Counted from the stretch's first letter, positions 8,777-18,416 are shown. The stretch is DNA of 64,000 nt from Burkholderiaceae bacterium 26 (GCA_000955795.1 JYOB01000016.1:62001-126000); one strand, 5' to 3'. Notes: generated by a model not told the origin, from the letters alone. Made by a program: numbers and translations.

Positions 8777-10426
8777 CTACTCCCCGCCCACAACACTGCG
8801 CAGCCCCGGCGGACTCTGATGAAAGCGGAACGTATTGCGCCCGCTGCGCTTGGCATCGTAGAGCGCCGCATCGGCCCATTCCAACAGTACGTCCAGGTGT
8901 TCGTCGGCGGGCGTCAGGGTGACGGCGCCCGCTGACAGCGTGACGTACGGCGCGGCAACGGACGCCGCGTGCGGTTCGGCCCGTTCGGCCACCATGGCCA
9001 CGGCACGCGCCACGGCCAGCCTGGCCTCGTCGCGATCCAGGTCAAACAGCATGGCGACGAATTCTTCTCCGCCCACGCGCGCAATGAAGTCATCGGGGTG
9101 GCGGCACGCCGTGCCCAGCGTGTCGGCCACCATGCGCAGGCAATCGTCGCCGCGCAGGTGGCCGTAGGTGTCGTTGTATTGCTTGAAGCAGTCGATGTCG
9201 AACAGCGCCAGCGTGACTGGGCGATTGTCACGGCGGGCGTGGTCGAACAATCGCGGGGCCTGCGTTTCAAAAAAGCGCCGGTTGAACAGGTGTGTGAGCG
9301 CGTCGCGGTTGACGTCGTTCTCCAGCACGCTGAGCAAGTCGCGCGTGCGCTGCAGCTCGCCGCGCAGCGCATCCTGGGCGCTGGCCATGCCGGCACGCTG
9401 CAACTGCTCGACCGTCACGTCGCGCAGCAGCAGGAAAACGCCGGCATGCCGGCCGCGCGCGTCGCTCAAGCCCTCGAGCGTGACTTCCAGCGTGCGGCCC
9501 GTGTCGGGCAGCCAGACCTGATGGCGGTTAGGCAGGCGCGTACGCTCAAACTCGCGCAGGATGCCGGCCACGTTCAGCACGGCGGGCGGCATTGCATGCA
9601 CCTTGGCAGTCGGCAACAGGTGGCGCGCGGCGGCGTTGATGCTGGCGATGGAGCCATCGCGGGCGAGCACGATGCAACCATCACGCATGGATTCGATGAT
9701 CTTGCCGCGGGCATAAGCGGCGGTATCGCGCAGGCGCGGCCGCAAGACGATCCAGCCGAGCAATGAAGTGCTGACGGCAAACGTGGCGGGTGTGAGATCG
9801 CCGCCGAGCGCCGTCGTCCAGCGCTGCAGATAGGCAAGATGCGCGACCAGCGGCAGCAGTTGCCCGATGACAAGCGCCAGCCGCACCTGCGTGCGCGACG
9901 ACACATAGAGCCCGGAGGCAACTTCGTCGATGGGCAATACCAATAGCACAAGGCTGATGGCCAGCAGCACGTAGTTGTAGGCGGTGGCCACCCAGAACAT
10001 GCGCCCGTGCTCGAACACCGCACCCCGTATGCCGTCGATGACGACGAAACGCGCATCAAGCCATACCAGGTGATGCAATTCATTGGTAGCGACCAGCCCG
10101 ACGAATCCGGCGCCCACGAGCAGCGCCAGCAGCCAACCCACGCGCACCAGCAGCAATGCATTGAGTTCTGGCCGGATGAGCCCAATGACCATGCGCAGCC
10201 ATGCGGCCGGCACCATCATGATCCCGAGATAGGCGACCTTGGCCCAGCCCACGCGCACGGGCATGTCGAAGCTGACGACTTCCATGAGGCGCGCGCCGCT
10301 CCAGAGCGCGGTACCGAGCGCCAACAGCATGAAGGCGGAGACTTCCGCGTCATCGCGGCGTGGCCATGAAAGGCCAATCAGCGCGATCGAAACGAGTGCA
10401 GCGCAAGCCAGTGCAGCGATCAGCAT
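8777..10426 (-). CDS. Seven-TM PAS-GGDEF diguanylate cyclase
   Basis: 549 residues: a HisKA_7TM-type membrane domain (about residues 1-215), a PAS domain (about 225-330, GKIIESMRDGCIVLARDGSIASIN), a short coiled linker and a GGDEF domain. The active-site loop is RVGGEEF, so it should make c-di-GMP. The position of the usual RxxD product-inhibition site reads HPDD, so feedback inhibition may be lost. The start at 10426 begins directly with the first membrane helix; a much longer upstream frame is low-complexity and lacks hydrophobic character. It points in the same direction as the thioesterase, 132 bases upstream of it. The window also holds a c-di-GMP riboswitch near 31.2 kb. Confidence 0.88.
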   Translation of the reverse strand: MLIAALACAALVSIALIGLSWPRRDDAEVSAFMLLALGTALWSGARLMEVVSFDMPVRVGWAKVAYLGIMMVPAAWLRMVIGLIRPELNALLLVRVGWLLALLVGAGFVGLVATNELHHLVWLDARFVVIDGIRGAVFEHGRMFWVATAYNYVLLAISLVLLVLPIDEVASGLYVSSRTQVRLALVIGQLLPLVAHLAYLQRWTTALGGDLTPATFAVSTSLLGWIVLRPRLRDTAAYARGKIIESMRDGCIVLARDGSIASINAAARHLLPTAKVHAMPPAVLNVAGILREFERTRLPNRHQVWLPDTGRTLEVTLEGLSDARGRHAGVFLLLRDVTVEQLQRAGMASAQDALRGELQRTRDLLSVLENDVNRDALTHLFNRRFFETQAPRLFDHARRDNRPVTLALFDIDCFKQYNDTYGHLRGDDCLRMVADTLGTACRHPDDFIARVGGEEFVAMLFDLDRDEARLAVARAVAMVAERAEPHAASVAAPYVTLSAGAVTLTPADEHLDVLLEWADAALYDAKRSGRNTFRFHQSPPGLRSVVGGE

Positions 10427-10967
10427 GATCGGCACGCCCCACGCGCATGGCGATGCCGGCGAATGACGACGCCAGCGGGTTGGTCCACGTGTATTCCCCG
10501 TTCGTCCGTTGTTCTTGCAGTGTATCGGGCACTGTTGCCGTGTGATTGGCTGCGTGGTGCGCACCCGATCACCTCCCCCTCCCATCGGCAGGAAATGTAA
10601 AAACTGAAGGCCCGTGCGGCTTTGCGGCGCATGGCGCGGCCCGCGCGTGCTGAGAGGGACGTATCGAGTTGTCGACGAATTCGTTTGCGCGGCTTTGGGA
10701 TCACCCACACGCTGGACTGCCGAAAAGCGCGGAGGTGTCACGCGCACCGTGTTTTTGGGTATTGGGCGCGGTGGCCGTCCTGCGTTTTCCCGCTATGCAG
10801 CGAGGGATTGGAGCGTCGCCCAAAGAGGTGCCGTCAAGCCCGCCGGACAACCCAGCCACGGGCCGACGGGCAACGTTTTTGCGCAGGGGCGAACGTGCCG
10901 TTTCAGATGCCGTGACTTGATCGACACCGCTATCTTGGCTTCACAAAACGTCGGTATCATCGAACAC
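10427..10967. other. 541-base divergent control region, no gene seen
   Basis: This lies between the divergent diguanylate cyclase and amn genes. Open frames here are extensions of the neighbours without ribosome sites or family resemblance. No convincing promoter hexamers, dyads or RNA motifs were found by eye. Confidence 0.5.
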
Positions 10968-12449
10968 ATGACCGATACCCGCGCCACCGCCCATCTCTAT
11001 CCTGCGCACGACCTGGCGATCTGCACCGACGCCAACACCGCCGTCGAGCGCATTACCGCCATCTACGAGCGCTCTGCGCAGGCGATCCGCGATCGTTTCC
11101 ACGCCTTTGCGCGTGGCGAGGATTGCAGCGAAGACCTCTCCGCCTGCTATCCCTACCTCGGCATCACCGTCGACCCGAAAACGCTGGTGAGCGACGCGCG
11201 GCCGGCGTGGGGCACGGTGGCGTATCCGGGCGTGTACGGCACGACGCTCACGCGGCCGGACCTCTTCCGTGATTACTACCGCGTGCAGATCGAACGGCTG
11301 CTGCACTATCACAACAGCCCCGTCGTGGTGGGTGTGAGCAACCGGCCGATTCCGCTGCCCTTCGTGGTCGAAGCGTCCACGGTGGACATCACGCCGGAAC
11401 AGGCGCGCGCGCTGGGCGGTGCGTTTACGCTGCCCGACCTCGCACAGATTGACGACTCCATTGCCAACGGCACGTACCGCCCCGTCGGCGACGAACCGCA
11501 GCCGCTGTCGATGTTCACCGCCGAGCGGGTCGACCTGGCCCTGCAGCGCCTGTACCACTACACCGCCACGCATCCGAAGCACTTCCAGCGCTTCGTGCTG
11601 TTCACCAACTACCAGCGCTACGTCGATGAGTTTGCCGCCCTCGGCCGCAAGCTGATGGAAGACGGCAACGACGAGGGCTACATCCGCTTTGTCGAGCCCG
11701 GCGACACCGAACACGAACTTGGCACGCCCGCACCGGACGACTCCCACCGCATCAAGGGCCTCCCGCAGATGCCCGCTTACCACCTGGTGCGCGAAGACCG
11801 CCTGGGCGTGACGCTGGTGAACATCGGCGTGGGCCCGTCCAACGCCAAGACCATCACCGACCATCTGGCAGTGCTGCGACCGCACTGCTGGATGATGATC
11901 GGCCATTGCGGCGGCCTGCGCCGTTCGCAGCAGTTGGGCGATTACGTGCTCGCGCACGCCTATGTGCGCGACGACCATGTGCTCGACCAGGACCTGCCGC
12001 CCTGGGTGCCCGTGCCGCCCATTGCCGAGATTCAGGTGGCGCTGCAGGAAGCTGTGGCGCGCATCACGGGGCTGTCTGGCGCCGACATGAAATCGCGCAT
12101 GCGCACCGGCACGGTGGTCTCCACCGACGACCGCAACTGGGAGCTGAAGTACCAGGCGCTATACAGCCGCTTCAACCAGTCGCGCGCCATTGCCATCGAC
12201 ATGGAAAGCGCGACCATTGCCGCCAACGGCTTCCGCCTGCGCGTGCCCTACGGCACCCTGCTGTGCGTGTCGGATAAACCGCTGCACGGCGAGCTGAAGC
12301 TGCGCGGCATGGCCAACCTGTTCTATCGCCAGCGTGTGAGCCAGCACTTGGACATCGGCATGGAAGCCGTGCGCCTGTTGCGCGAAAGCGGCGTTGAAGC
12401 GCTGCACTCACGCAAGCTGCGCAGCTTTGACGAGCCCGCGTTCCGATAG
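10968..12449 (+). CDS. amn: AMP nucleosidase
   Basis: 493 residues. It hydrolyses AMP to adenine and ribose 5-phosphate and so buffers adenylate pools. The N-terminal Amn-specific domain shows YPYLGITVDP and PRPDLFRDYYRVQIERLL-like segments; the C-terminal half has the nucleoside-phosphorylase fold with VNIGVGPSNAKTITDHLAVLRPHCWMMIGHCGGLR near residue 290 and the catalytic IDMESATIAANGFR segment near 410. The length is close to the E. coli enzyme. ATG 10968 matches the family N-terminus; the frame stays open far upstream but that part is not conserved in style. It is a single gene with a convergent LysR gene behind it. Confidence 0.93.
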   Translation: MTDTRATAHLYPAHDLAICTDANTAVERITAIYERSAQAIRDRFHAFARGEDCSEDLSACYPYLGITVDPKTLVSDARPAWGTVAYPGVYGTTLTRPDLFRDYYRVQIERLLHYHNSPVVVGVSNRPIPLPFVVEASTVDITPEQARALGGAFTLPDLAQIDDSIANGTYRPVGDEPQPLSMFTAERVDLALQRLYHYTATHPKHFQRFVLFTNYQRYVDEFAALGRKLMEDGNDEGYIRFVEPGDTEHELGTPAPDDSHRIKGLPQMPAYHLVREDRLGVTLVNIGVGPSNAKTITDHLAVLRPHCWMMIGHCGGLRRSQQLGDYVLAHAYVRDDHVLDQDLPPWVPVPPIAEIQVALQEAVARITGLSGADMKSRMRTGTVVSTDDRNWELKYQALYSRFNQSRAIAIDMESATIAANGFRLRVPYGTLLCVSDKPLHGELKLRGMANLFYRQRVSQHLDIGMEAVRLLRESGVEALHSRKLRSFDEPAFR

Positions 12450-12465
12450 CGCGGGTTAGTGCAGG

Positions 12466-13383
12466 TTAGTGCGGGCGCTGCTCCGGCAGCGCTTCGCGCA
12501 AGAAATCCAGAAAAACCCGCACCACCTCGGGCAACGTTCGGCCCGCCAGGGTCTGCAGTTCCACTGTTCGCCCACGCATGCCGCGCTCGCGAATCTCCGC
12601 GGCATGCAGCTCACCGCGCTGTACGCGCTCGCGCACCGTGATTTCCCCCGCGATGCCCAAGCCGCCGCCGTGCAGCACGAAACTCAACAGCCCATCGAAG
12701 CGGTTGCTGACCAGCACCGGCTCGAACACGAGCCCGCGTTGACTGCAGCCCATGTCGAACAGCTGGCGCACCGTGTTGTCCGGCCCCGAAAGCGCAATTG
12801 GAAATGGGTGCATCTGCGCAAGCGTCACGCTGTTGAACTTCGCCAGCGCGTGGTCGGGCCGCATGATGGCAAACACCGAGCCACGCTGCTGATACGCCAC
12901 GCGAATTCCCTGCACGGCGGCACGGCTGTACGTCAAGCCAATGTCAACGTCGCCACGCAGGACCGCCTCGGTCACGCGCATGGGCTCTTCGGCGCGCAGA
13001 TCGAACTGAATGCCCGGATGCCGCTCGCGAAACGCCACGATGGCGCGTGGAACAAACTCAATCGCAAACCCATCGGAGCACGCAATGCGCACGCGCCCGC
13101 GCTGCAGCCCTTGCAGGCCCTGAATATCCGAGACCACGCGCTCTGCCTCCAGCGCCCCGCGCAGCGCGTGCGCGGCAAGCAGCTCGCCTGCTGCGCTGGG
13201 CCGCATACCGCGCGGTTGCCGCTCGAACAGCGGCACGCCCAGCAGCTCTTCAAGCATCGCCACTTGCCGGCTGATGGCGGATGCGCTGACGTGCAGGCGC
13301 GCGGCCGCCTCCGTCAATGAACCGCTGCGCACAACCTCCAGAAAATAGCGGAGGGACGTCTCCTGCAGGCGATGAGATGACAT
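12466..13383 (-). CDS. LysR-family transcriptional regulator
   Basis: 305 residues: an N-terminal winged HTH (SLTEAAARLHVSASAISRQVAMLEELLG) and a C-terminal periplasmic-binding-like effector domain. It is divergent from an M20 peptidase gene 130 bases away, which is its most likely target. No strong ribosome site is visible; ATG 13419 and TTG 13428 are in-frame alternatives, and 13383 was chosen because MSSHRLQETSLRYFLEVV is the usual LysR opening. The effector is unknown; an amino-acid or peptide-like compound would fit the neighbour. Confidence 0.85.
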   Translation of the reverse strand: MSSHRLQETSLRYFLEVVRSGSLTEAAARLHVSASAISRQVAMLEELLGVPLFERQPRGMRPSAAGELLAAHALRGALEAERVVSDIQGLQGLQRGRVRIACSDGFAIEFVPRAIVAFRERHPGIQFDLRAEEPMRVTEAVLRGDVDIGLTYSRAAVQGIRVAYQQRGSVFAIMRPDHALAKFNSVTLAQMHPFPIALSGPDNTVRQLFDMGCSQRGLVFEPVLVSNRFDGLLSFVLHGGGLGIAGEITVRERVQRGELHAAEIRERGMRGRTVELQTLAGRTLPEVVRVFLDFLREALPEQRPH

Positions 13384-13512
13384 GAGCGACGTAGGCGCGG
13401 AAGCCCTTTTGCTTTGCATAAAACGCAAAGATATCCCAAGAAAATTCTAATGGTCAAAAGGGTGTGGTATGCGCAGACTCATCCGGAACTGTTCGATCAG
13501 CGGAGTGTCCAG

Positions 13513-15084
13513 ATGCCCCTTCAGCTCGCAGCCCGTCAACCTGCCACGTCCCGCGCATCCCATCGCCTTCGGGCGCTGGTGCCGGCTCTCATGTTGGGTG
13601 CCGCCGGCTTGGCCGGTGCCGCCGAACTCTCTGCGGCAGACGCCGAACGCCATGCCCAGGCAACCTACCGCGAATACTTCGAGCTGCTTTCCCTGCCTAA
13701 CGACGCCATCGCGCCAGAGGACGTTCGCAAGAATGTCGACTGGCTGGAGCAGGTGTTCCGCAAGCGCGGCTTCACAACAAGGCAATTGGCCAACAACGGC
13801 AAGCCGATGCTCTATGCCGAAATGCCGAACCCGGATGCTGCCCGCAAAACGGTGCTGTTCTACATGCACCTCGACGGCCAGCCGGTGATTCCCGCGCAAT
13901 GGGCACAGAAGAGCCCGTGGACGCCCGTGCTCAAGCACAAGACCGCTCAGGGCAATTGGGAAGAGATCGACTCGGCGCAGTTGTTCAGCGGCCCGCTCGA
14001 TCCGGAATGGCGTGTATTCGGCCGATCGTCTGCCGACGACAAGGGCCCGATCATGATGATGCTGGCCGCCATTGACGCACTGAAGGCCAGCGGCGCCCAG
14101 CCCGCCGTCAACATCAAGATCATTCTCGACAGCGAGGAAGAGAAAGGCTCGCCGTCGATCAGCAAAGTCATGCAGGCAAACCGCGAGCTGCTGCGCTGCG
14201 ACGCCATCGTCATCCACGACGGCCCCATGCACGCGACCAACCGGCCAACGCTGGTCTTTGGCAACCGCGGTGCGGCCGAAGCCCGGCTGACCGTCTATGG
14301 CGGCAAGGTGCCGCTACACAGCGGGCACTACGGCAACTACGCCCGCAACCCGGCCCAGCAGTTGGCCAACCTGCTGGCATCGATGAAGAACGACGAGGGC
14401 CGGGTGACGGTGCCTGGCTATTACGACCACGTAAAGATCAGCGACGCTGACCGCAAGATCATGGCGGCCGTGCCCGACGACCAAGTGGCGCTCAATAAGC
14501 GCCTGGGCATTGCGCATGCCGACAAGGTCGGCGCCAATTACCAGGAGGCCATGCAGTATCCGTCATTGAACGTGCGCGGCATGGCTTCTGCGGCCGTGGG
14601 CGACAAGGTGGCGAACATCGTGCCCGACAAGGCCGTCGCAGAGCTCGACCTGCGAACCACGCCAGACTCCAGCGCGGCCTACCTCGGCAAGCTGATCGAA
14701 CAGCACGTCGAGCGCCAGGGCTACCACCTCGTCAAGAACGCCCCGACGGACGAAGAGCGCAGCCGTTACGACAAGCTGGCCACCTTCACGTATCAGAGCG
14801 AAGGTGCAGACGCTGCGGGCTCACCAATCGACTCGGCAGTGGGCACATGGGCCTACAAATCGCTGACCGACACGTTTGGTGCCAACCCGGCGCCCGTCCG
14901 CATCCGCATGATGGGCGGGACCGTGCCCACCGCAGAAATCGTTGGCGTGCTGCAGGTGCCGTTCGCGATCATTCCTCTGGTCAATGCCGATAACAACCAG
15001 CATGCCGCCAACGAGAACCTCCGGATGGGCAACTACGTGGGCGGCGTGCGCACGATCTACGGCCTGCTGACGCACCCGCTCTGA
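13513..15084 (+). CDS. Exported M20-family metallopeptidase
   Basis: 523 residues. The start at 13513 has GGAG seven bases upstream and opens a signal peptide ending near AGAAELSA. The M20 zinc-site elements are in order: YMHLDGQPV, GRSSADDKGP (bridging Asp and metal ligand), DSEEEKGS (catalytic Glu pair) and the dimerisation-domain HSGHYGN. It is longer than cytoplasmic DapE/ArgE and resembles dipeptidase-like M20 proteins. The protein is probably periplasmic and cleaves small peptides or N-acyl amino acids. It is divergent from the LysR gene, which is inferred to control it. Confidence 0.87.
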   Translation: MPLQLAARQPATSRASHRLRALVPALMLGAAGLAGAAELSAADAERHAQATYREYFELLSLPNDAIAPEDVRKNVDWLEQVFRKRGFTTRQLANNGKPMLYAEMPNPDAARKTVLFYMHLDGQPVIPAQWAQKSPWTPVLKHKTAQGNWEEIDSAQLFSGPLDPEWRVFGRSSADDKGPIMMMLAAIDALKASGAQPAVNIKIILDSEEEKGSPSISKVMQANRELLRCDAIVIHDGPMHATNRPTLVFGNRGAAEARLTVYGGKVPLHSGHYGNYARNPAQQLANLLASMKNDEGRVTVPGYYDHVKISDADRKIMAAVPDDQVALNKRLGIAHADKVGANYQEAMQYPSLNVRGMASAAVGDKVANIVPDKAVAELDLRTTPDSSAAYLGKLIEQHVERQGYHLVKNAPTDEERSRYDKLATFTYQSEGADAAGSPIDSAVGTWAYKSLTDTFGANPAPVRIRMMGGTVPTAEIVGVLQVPFAIIPLVNADNNQHAANENLRMGNYVGGVRTIYGLLTHPL

Positions 15085-15096
15085 CACGCACTACGG

Positions 15097-16623
15097 TTAA
15101 GCCGCGCGAAACAGCCCATGCAACCCGAGCGGCGCCACGCCGTTCAGGCTTGCCATGGCGACGGGCCCCGCAGAAACATTCTGTGCATCGAACGCCGTCA
15201 ATCTGGTGCAGCCGGCGTCCACATCGAACACCGTGCCGATCAGCCAGCCCTGGCCTTCACGAGCGCTGGCCGAGGCCGGCACGAACACGTGTTCCTCCAC
15301 CAGCGTGCGGTGCCCAAAACGGTACTGTTGCACCCGCCCCGAATCCGTATCGACGCGCATGACGGTGTCGAAGCCGTTCAGCGACTGCGGGCTGCCGCTG
15401 GACGAAGGCGCCGTGTGGGCCACCATGAACAACGCGTGATGGCGCTGCGCAGTGCGGCGTGTGTCGATCTTCGGGAATTCGGCCACATGCTCGGTACTGA
15501 ACTGCTCGGCGCGGCCAGTGCGCAGGTTCAACTGCACTTGCGTAAGGCGAGCGCCGGGCGACGGACGAATCTGCCCGCGCATCAATTCACGCAGCGACGT
15601 GGTGACGACCGCGGCATCGTCCGAGCGGATGTAATCGAGATGGACCTCCAGCCCATCCGGCGACGACCATGCATTGCCCAGATGGAAGACGAAGCCCGCC
15701 GGCAACTGCAGCCAGCGCCTGCGCGTGACGTCGTCCTTGTCGAGCACGAGCACACGCATGCCCAGCTCCGGCCGCCAGACGTGGGAATCCAGAAACGACA
15801 TGCCTGCGCGCGAGCGCTCCACGTCATACACGAACGGCGGCAGCAGAAACACCAGGTGGCGCTGCGTCACGGCAAAGTCGTGCACCATCGCCACGTCCGG
15901 CACCTTGAGCGTTTCCACACGCTTGAGTGCGCCGTGCGCACCCACGCAGTAGACGGTCAGCAGACCGGCCGCGCTGCTCACGCCAAAATTCCATAGCGTG
16001 CCGTCGGGTTCGACCTTGGGATGGGCGGAAAACGGCATGCCCTTGTAGTCGTCGCGCCAGGTCTGCACACCCAGCGTGCGCAGTGAATCCGGATCGACGC
16101 GCGTGGCCGAGCCACCCTCCCACAGCGCCAGCATCTCGTCGCCGTGCATCACCAGGCTGGTGTTGGCCACGTTGATGCTGTCGGGCGAAGCGACCGGCTC
16201 CATGCCGGGGTTGGCGGTGCCGAACGTCGCGCGCAACGGCCGGCCGGCGGCGGTGTCGGCGACAAACTTGTCAGTGCGCACAAACACGCCGCGGTGCGTC
16301 ACGCCCTGCTCGCTGATGTCGTATCGCTGGATCATGCCGTCGCCATCAAACAGGTGGTGATAACGCACACCACCGATTTCATGTCGCGCCGGGCCGTTTC
16401 GGTAGAACGCGCCGTGCAACGCGGGTGGGAACCTGCCTTCCACCCTCAGCGCGCGAGTCGGCATGTCGGCGCTGACGCCCTGGTAACCCGCCAGCCACGG
16501 ATACTGCGCGCGCGCCGCTGCAAACCCCGCAGCCCATGGGTCCGGGGTGGCGGCCATTACATCGGTCAGGGTCAAGCCAAACGGTGCGGCGCCCAAGGCC
16601 GCAATGAAGGATCGGCGTTGCAT
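15097..16623 (-). CDS. Carotenoid/lignostilbene oxygenase (RPE65 family), Tat-exported
   Basis: 508 residues. It begins MQRRSFIAALG, a twin-arginine signal. The seven-bladed propeller family is shown by GAFYRNGPAR and YHHLFDGDGM near residues 70-95 and by four candidate iron histidines: SAHPKVEPDG, MVHDFAVTQ, FHLGNAWS and the terminal GLHGLF. The enzyme splits conjugated double bonds of carotenoids, stilbenes or phenylpropenes with O2 and Fe(II). Tat export would place it in the periplasm, which favours phenolic or stilbene substrates; that is inference. The upstream DUF2141 gene lies 19 bases away on the same strand, so the two form an operon. Confidence 0.88.
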   Translation of the reverse strand: MQRRSFIAALGAAPFGLTLTDVMAATPDPWAAGFAAARAQYPWLAGYQGVSADMPTRALRVEGRFPPALHGAFYRNGPARHEIGGVRYHHLFDGDGMIQRYDISEQGVTHRGVFVRTDKFVADTAAGRPLRATFGTANPGMEPVASPDSINVANTSLVMHGDEMLALWEGGSATRVDPDSLRTLGVQTWRDDYKGMPFSAHPKVEPDGTLWNFGVSSAAGLLTVYCVGAHGALKRVETLKVPDVAMVHDFAVTQRHLVFLLPPFVYDVERSRAGMSFLDSHVWRPELGMRVLVLDKDDVTRRRWLQLPAGFVFHLGNAWSSPDGLEVHLDYIRSDDAAVVTTSLRELMRGQIRPSPGARLTQVQLNLRTGRAEQFSTEHVAEFPKIDTRRTAQRHHALFMVAHTAPSSSGSPQSLNGFDTVMRVDTDSGRVQQYRFGHRTLVEEHVFVPASASAREGQGWLIGTVFDVDAGCTRLTAFDAQNVSAGPVAMASLNGVAPLGLHGLFRAA

Positions 16624-16642
16624 GACGGGGCCTCGCTCAACA

Positions 16643-17083
16643 TCAATGCAAGTGAATCGTCACGCGCTGGTCGCCCTGCACGTCGATGGCGGCATCGTCA
16701 AATGCGGGCGGGCCGAAGCGGCCGCGTGCATCGCGGCTGAAACCGTAAGGCTCGATGGGAATGCCGGCTGGGTTGGTGCCGAGCTTAGCGTCGTTGTTCG
16801 CGTCATGGAAGACCGACAACGCGTAGCGCCCCGCCGGCAAGTCCGGATACACGAAGGTGACGCTTGCGCCGGACACGCTATCGAGCGCAGCGATGTCAGC
16901 CCGGATGGCCGAATCGGGCTTGAGCCAGCCTGCGGCGTCGCGGAACATCGCCGCACGCACCGCGCCTTGGCGCCCTTGTGCGCCTTCCACCACCACAGTC
17001 AGCGTGGCGGCTGAGGCACTTGCGGCAAGTGCTGTCAACGTCAGGGCCAGCGCAAGGCGCGGCAGAGAAAACATGGCAGTCAT
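16643..17083 (-). CDS. DUF2141 exported protein
   Basis: 146 residues with a clear signal peptide (cleavage near ASA-ATLTV). The mature part is a DUF2141 beta-sandwich domain: VRAAMFRDAAGWL, FVYPDLPAGRYALSVFHDANNDAKLGTN and the C-terminal PYGFSRDARGRFGPPAFDDA. AGGAG lies just upstream of ATG 17083. It is the first gene of a two-gene operon with the carotenoid oxygenase. The family's function is not established, but in other bacteria it is often found near carotenoid or squalene genes, which agrees with this context. Confidence 0.85.
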   Translation of the reverse strand: MTAMFSLPRLALALTLTALAASASAATLTVVVEGAQGRQGAVRAAMFRDAAGWLKPDSAIRADIAALDSVSGASVTFVYPDLPAGRYALSVFHDANNDAKLGTNPAGIPIEPYGFSRDARGRFGPPAFDDAAIDVQGDQRVTIHLH

Positions 17084-17304
17084 GAACGTCTCCTGAGTGG
17101 CCGGCGCGGCGTTGGCAGGCCGGCGGTCAGGAGGCAATGTAGGCGCAGACTTCGTGGCAGTCAGCGCGGATGCGACGAAGCGCGAATGCCGCGGCGCAAA
17201 CGGTCGCTTGCGGGCGATGAGCGAATCACAGCAGCTTGAGGGGATCACGCCAGACGTACTGACTAAAACGCCCGCGGGGTCGGCGGACGCTTGGTCGGGT
17301 GGTG

Positions 17305-17526
17305 CTAATGCGGCAAGCTCGACAAGCGGTGCTCGGCCAGCAGCACGCTCGCACTCAAGGCAAGCTGGGCGGAGATGAAGCCCTCGGGCATCTCAACGTC
17401 TTCCCAGTCACACACGATGTTGCCGGCGCAACAGACCTGGAAGCGGGCCGTCCACCGATGATCGTCGCGTTGCAGCGGGTCAACGACGATGACATGCGTT
17501 CCATGTGTCACTTCCTGAATCGCCAT
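17305..17526 (-). CDS. Small conserved-looking hypothetical protein, 73 residues
   Basis: It opens MAIQEVTHGTHVIVVDPLQRDDHRW, has CCAGNIVCDWEDVEMPEGFIS in the middle and ends with a short helix. A strong GGGGGAA ribosome site precedes the ATG. The sequence looks like a small soluble cytoplasmic beta-rich protein with three cysteines. It stands alone between the DUF2141 promoter region and a PhyH gene. Family and function are not recognised. Confidence 0.6.
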   Translation of the reverse strand: MAIQEVTHGTHVIVVDPLQRDDHRWTARFQVCCAGNIVCDWEDVEMPEGFISAQLALSASVLLAEHRLSSLPH

Positions 17527-17624
17527 TGTGATTCCCCCGTTCGTGATCGTTGGGAATCCACCTTAACAAAGGCCCGTGACACAAATCTGTCCGCCGCTCA
17601 CCTACAAATGGGGGAGGGCGCACC

Positions 17625-18416
17625 TCATCCGACCAGCGGATCGGGCCGGGCAGACGAGCGCGTGCCAGGCAGCGGATGGTTATCGGGGCCGTAGTACGTG
17701 AACACCGCCGAGAACTTGACGGCGCCCGTCTGGTTGGCGCGGGCTGCGTGGAAGGTGTTGCAATGGAAGAGGAGCACGTCGCCGGGCAACAGCGGCACAG
17801 GGCGCGCGCTGTCGATCAGCGCGCGGTTTTCTGGCAGCTCCTGGCGCAGGAACAGCTTGGCGTCGAACCGGTCGGCGGGCAGGTCAAGCGTGTGACTGCC
17901 GGGGATCACCCACAGGCAGCCGTTGTCGACCGTCTCTTCCACCAAGGCCAGCCACGATGACACCAGCTCGTTGCGTGCGAACGACCAGTAGCGGCTGTCG
18001 CGGTGCCAATGCGTGGCGGTGCCAAACGCAGGGTGCTTCGTCATCACGCAGTTGTGGTGCGCGAGCGAGAGATGCACGGGGCTACCAATCAGTTGCGCAA
18101 TTGCGCCGGCCACGCGTGGGTCGCGCGCCCATTCCGTATAAGGCGTGCCGCGTGAATCTGCGTCGAGCAGGCGGCGCACCGTCTGGCCCCCTTCGGCTTC
18201 GCGCGAGAGGGGCGCCCCGGCATAGCCGACGTCGGTTTCCAGCTCCACCGGCGCTTCAGCGCGGGCCAGCCCGTCCTGCGCGGCTGCAAGCAACGCGGCG
18301 CTCACCTGCTGGCTGACGAAGCCGCGCAACACGACGTAGCCGTGCTCCTTGAAGAAGGCTTGTTGCTCGTCGGAAAGCGGGTGGGCGTGGGTGGCGGTGG
18401 GGGCAGACGCGGACAT
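17625..18416 (-). CDS. Phytanoyl-CoA dioxygenase (PhyH) family Fe(II)/2-oxoglutarate oxygenase
   Basis: 263 residues. The facial triad is visible: HWHRDSRYW gives HxD near residue 135, and HCNTFHAARANQTG supplies the distal His and the 2-oxoglutarate-binding region near 225-240. GCLWVIPGSH is the conserved PhyH strand. Bacterial PhyH proteins hydroxylate diverse small molecules or antibiotics rather than phytanoyl-CoA. It starts 10-20 residues before the first conserved helix (LSDEQQAFFKEHGYVVLRGF), as usual. It is an isolated gene, so the substrate is unknown. Confidence 0.85.
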   Translation of the reverse strand: MSASAPTATHAHPLSDEQQAFFKEHGYVVLRGFVSQQVSAALLAAAQDGLARAEAPVELETDVGYAGAPLSREAEGGQTVRRLLDADSRGTPYTEWARDPRVAGAIAQLIGSPVHLSLAHHNCVMTKHPAFGTATHWHRDSRYWSFARNELVSSWLALVEETVDNGCLWVIPGSHTLDLPADRFDAKLFLRQELPENRALIDSARPVPLLPGDVLLFHCNTFHAARANQTGAVKFSAVFTYYGPDNHPLPGTRSSARPDPLVG

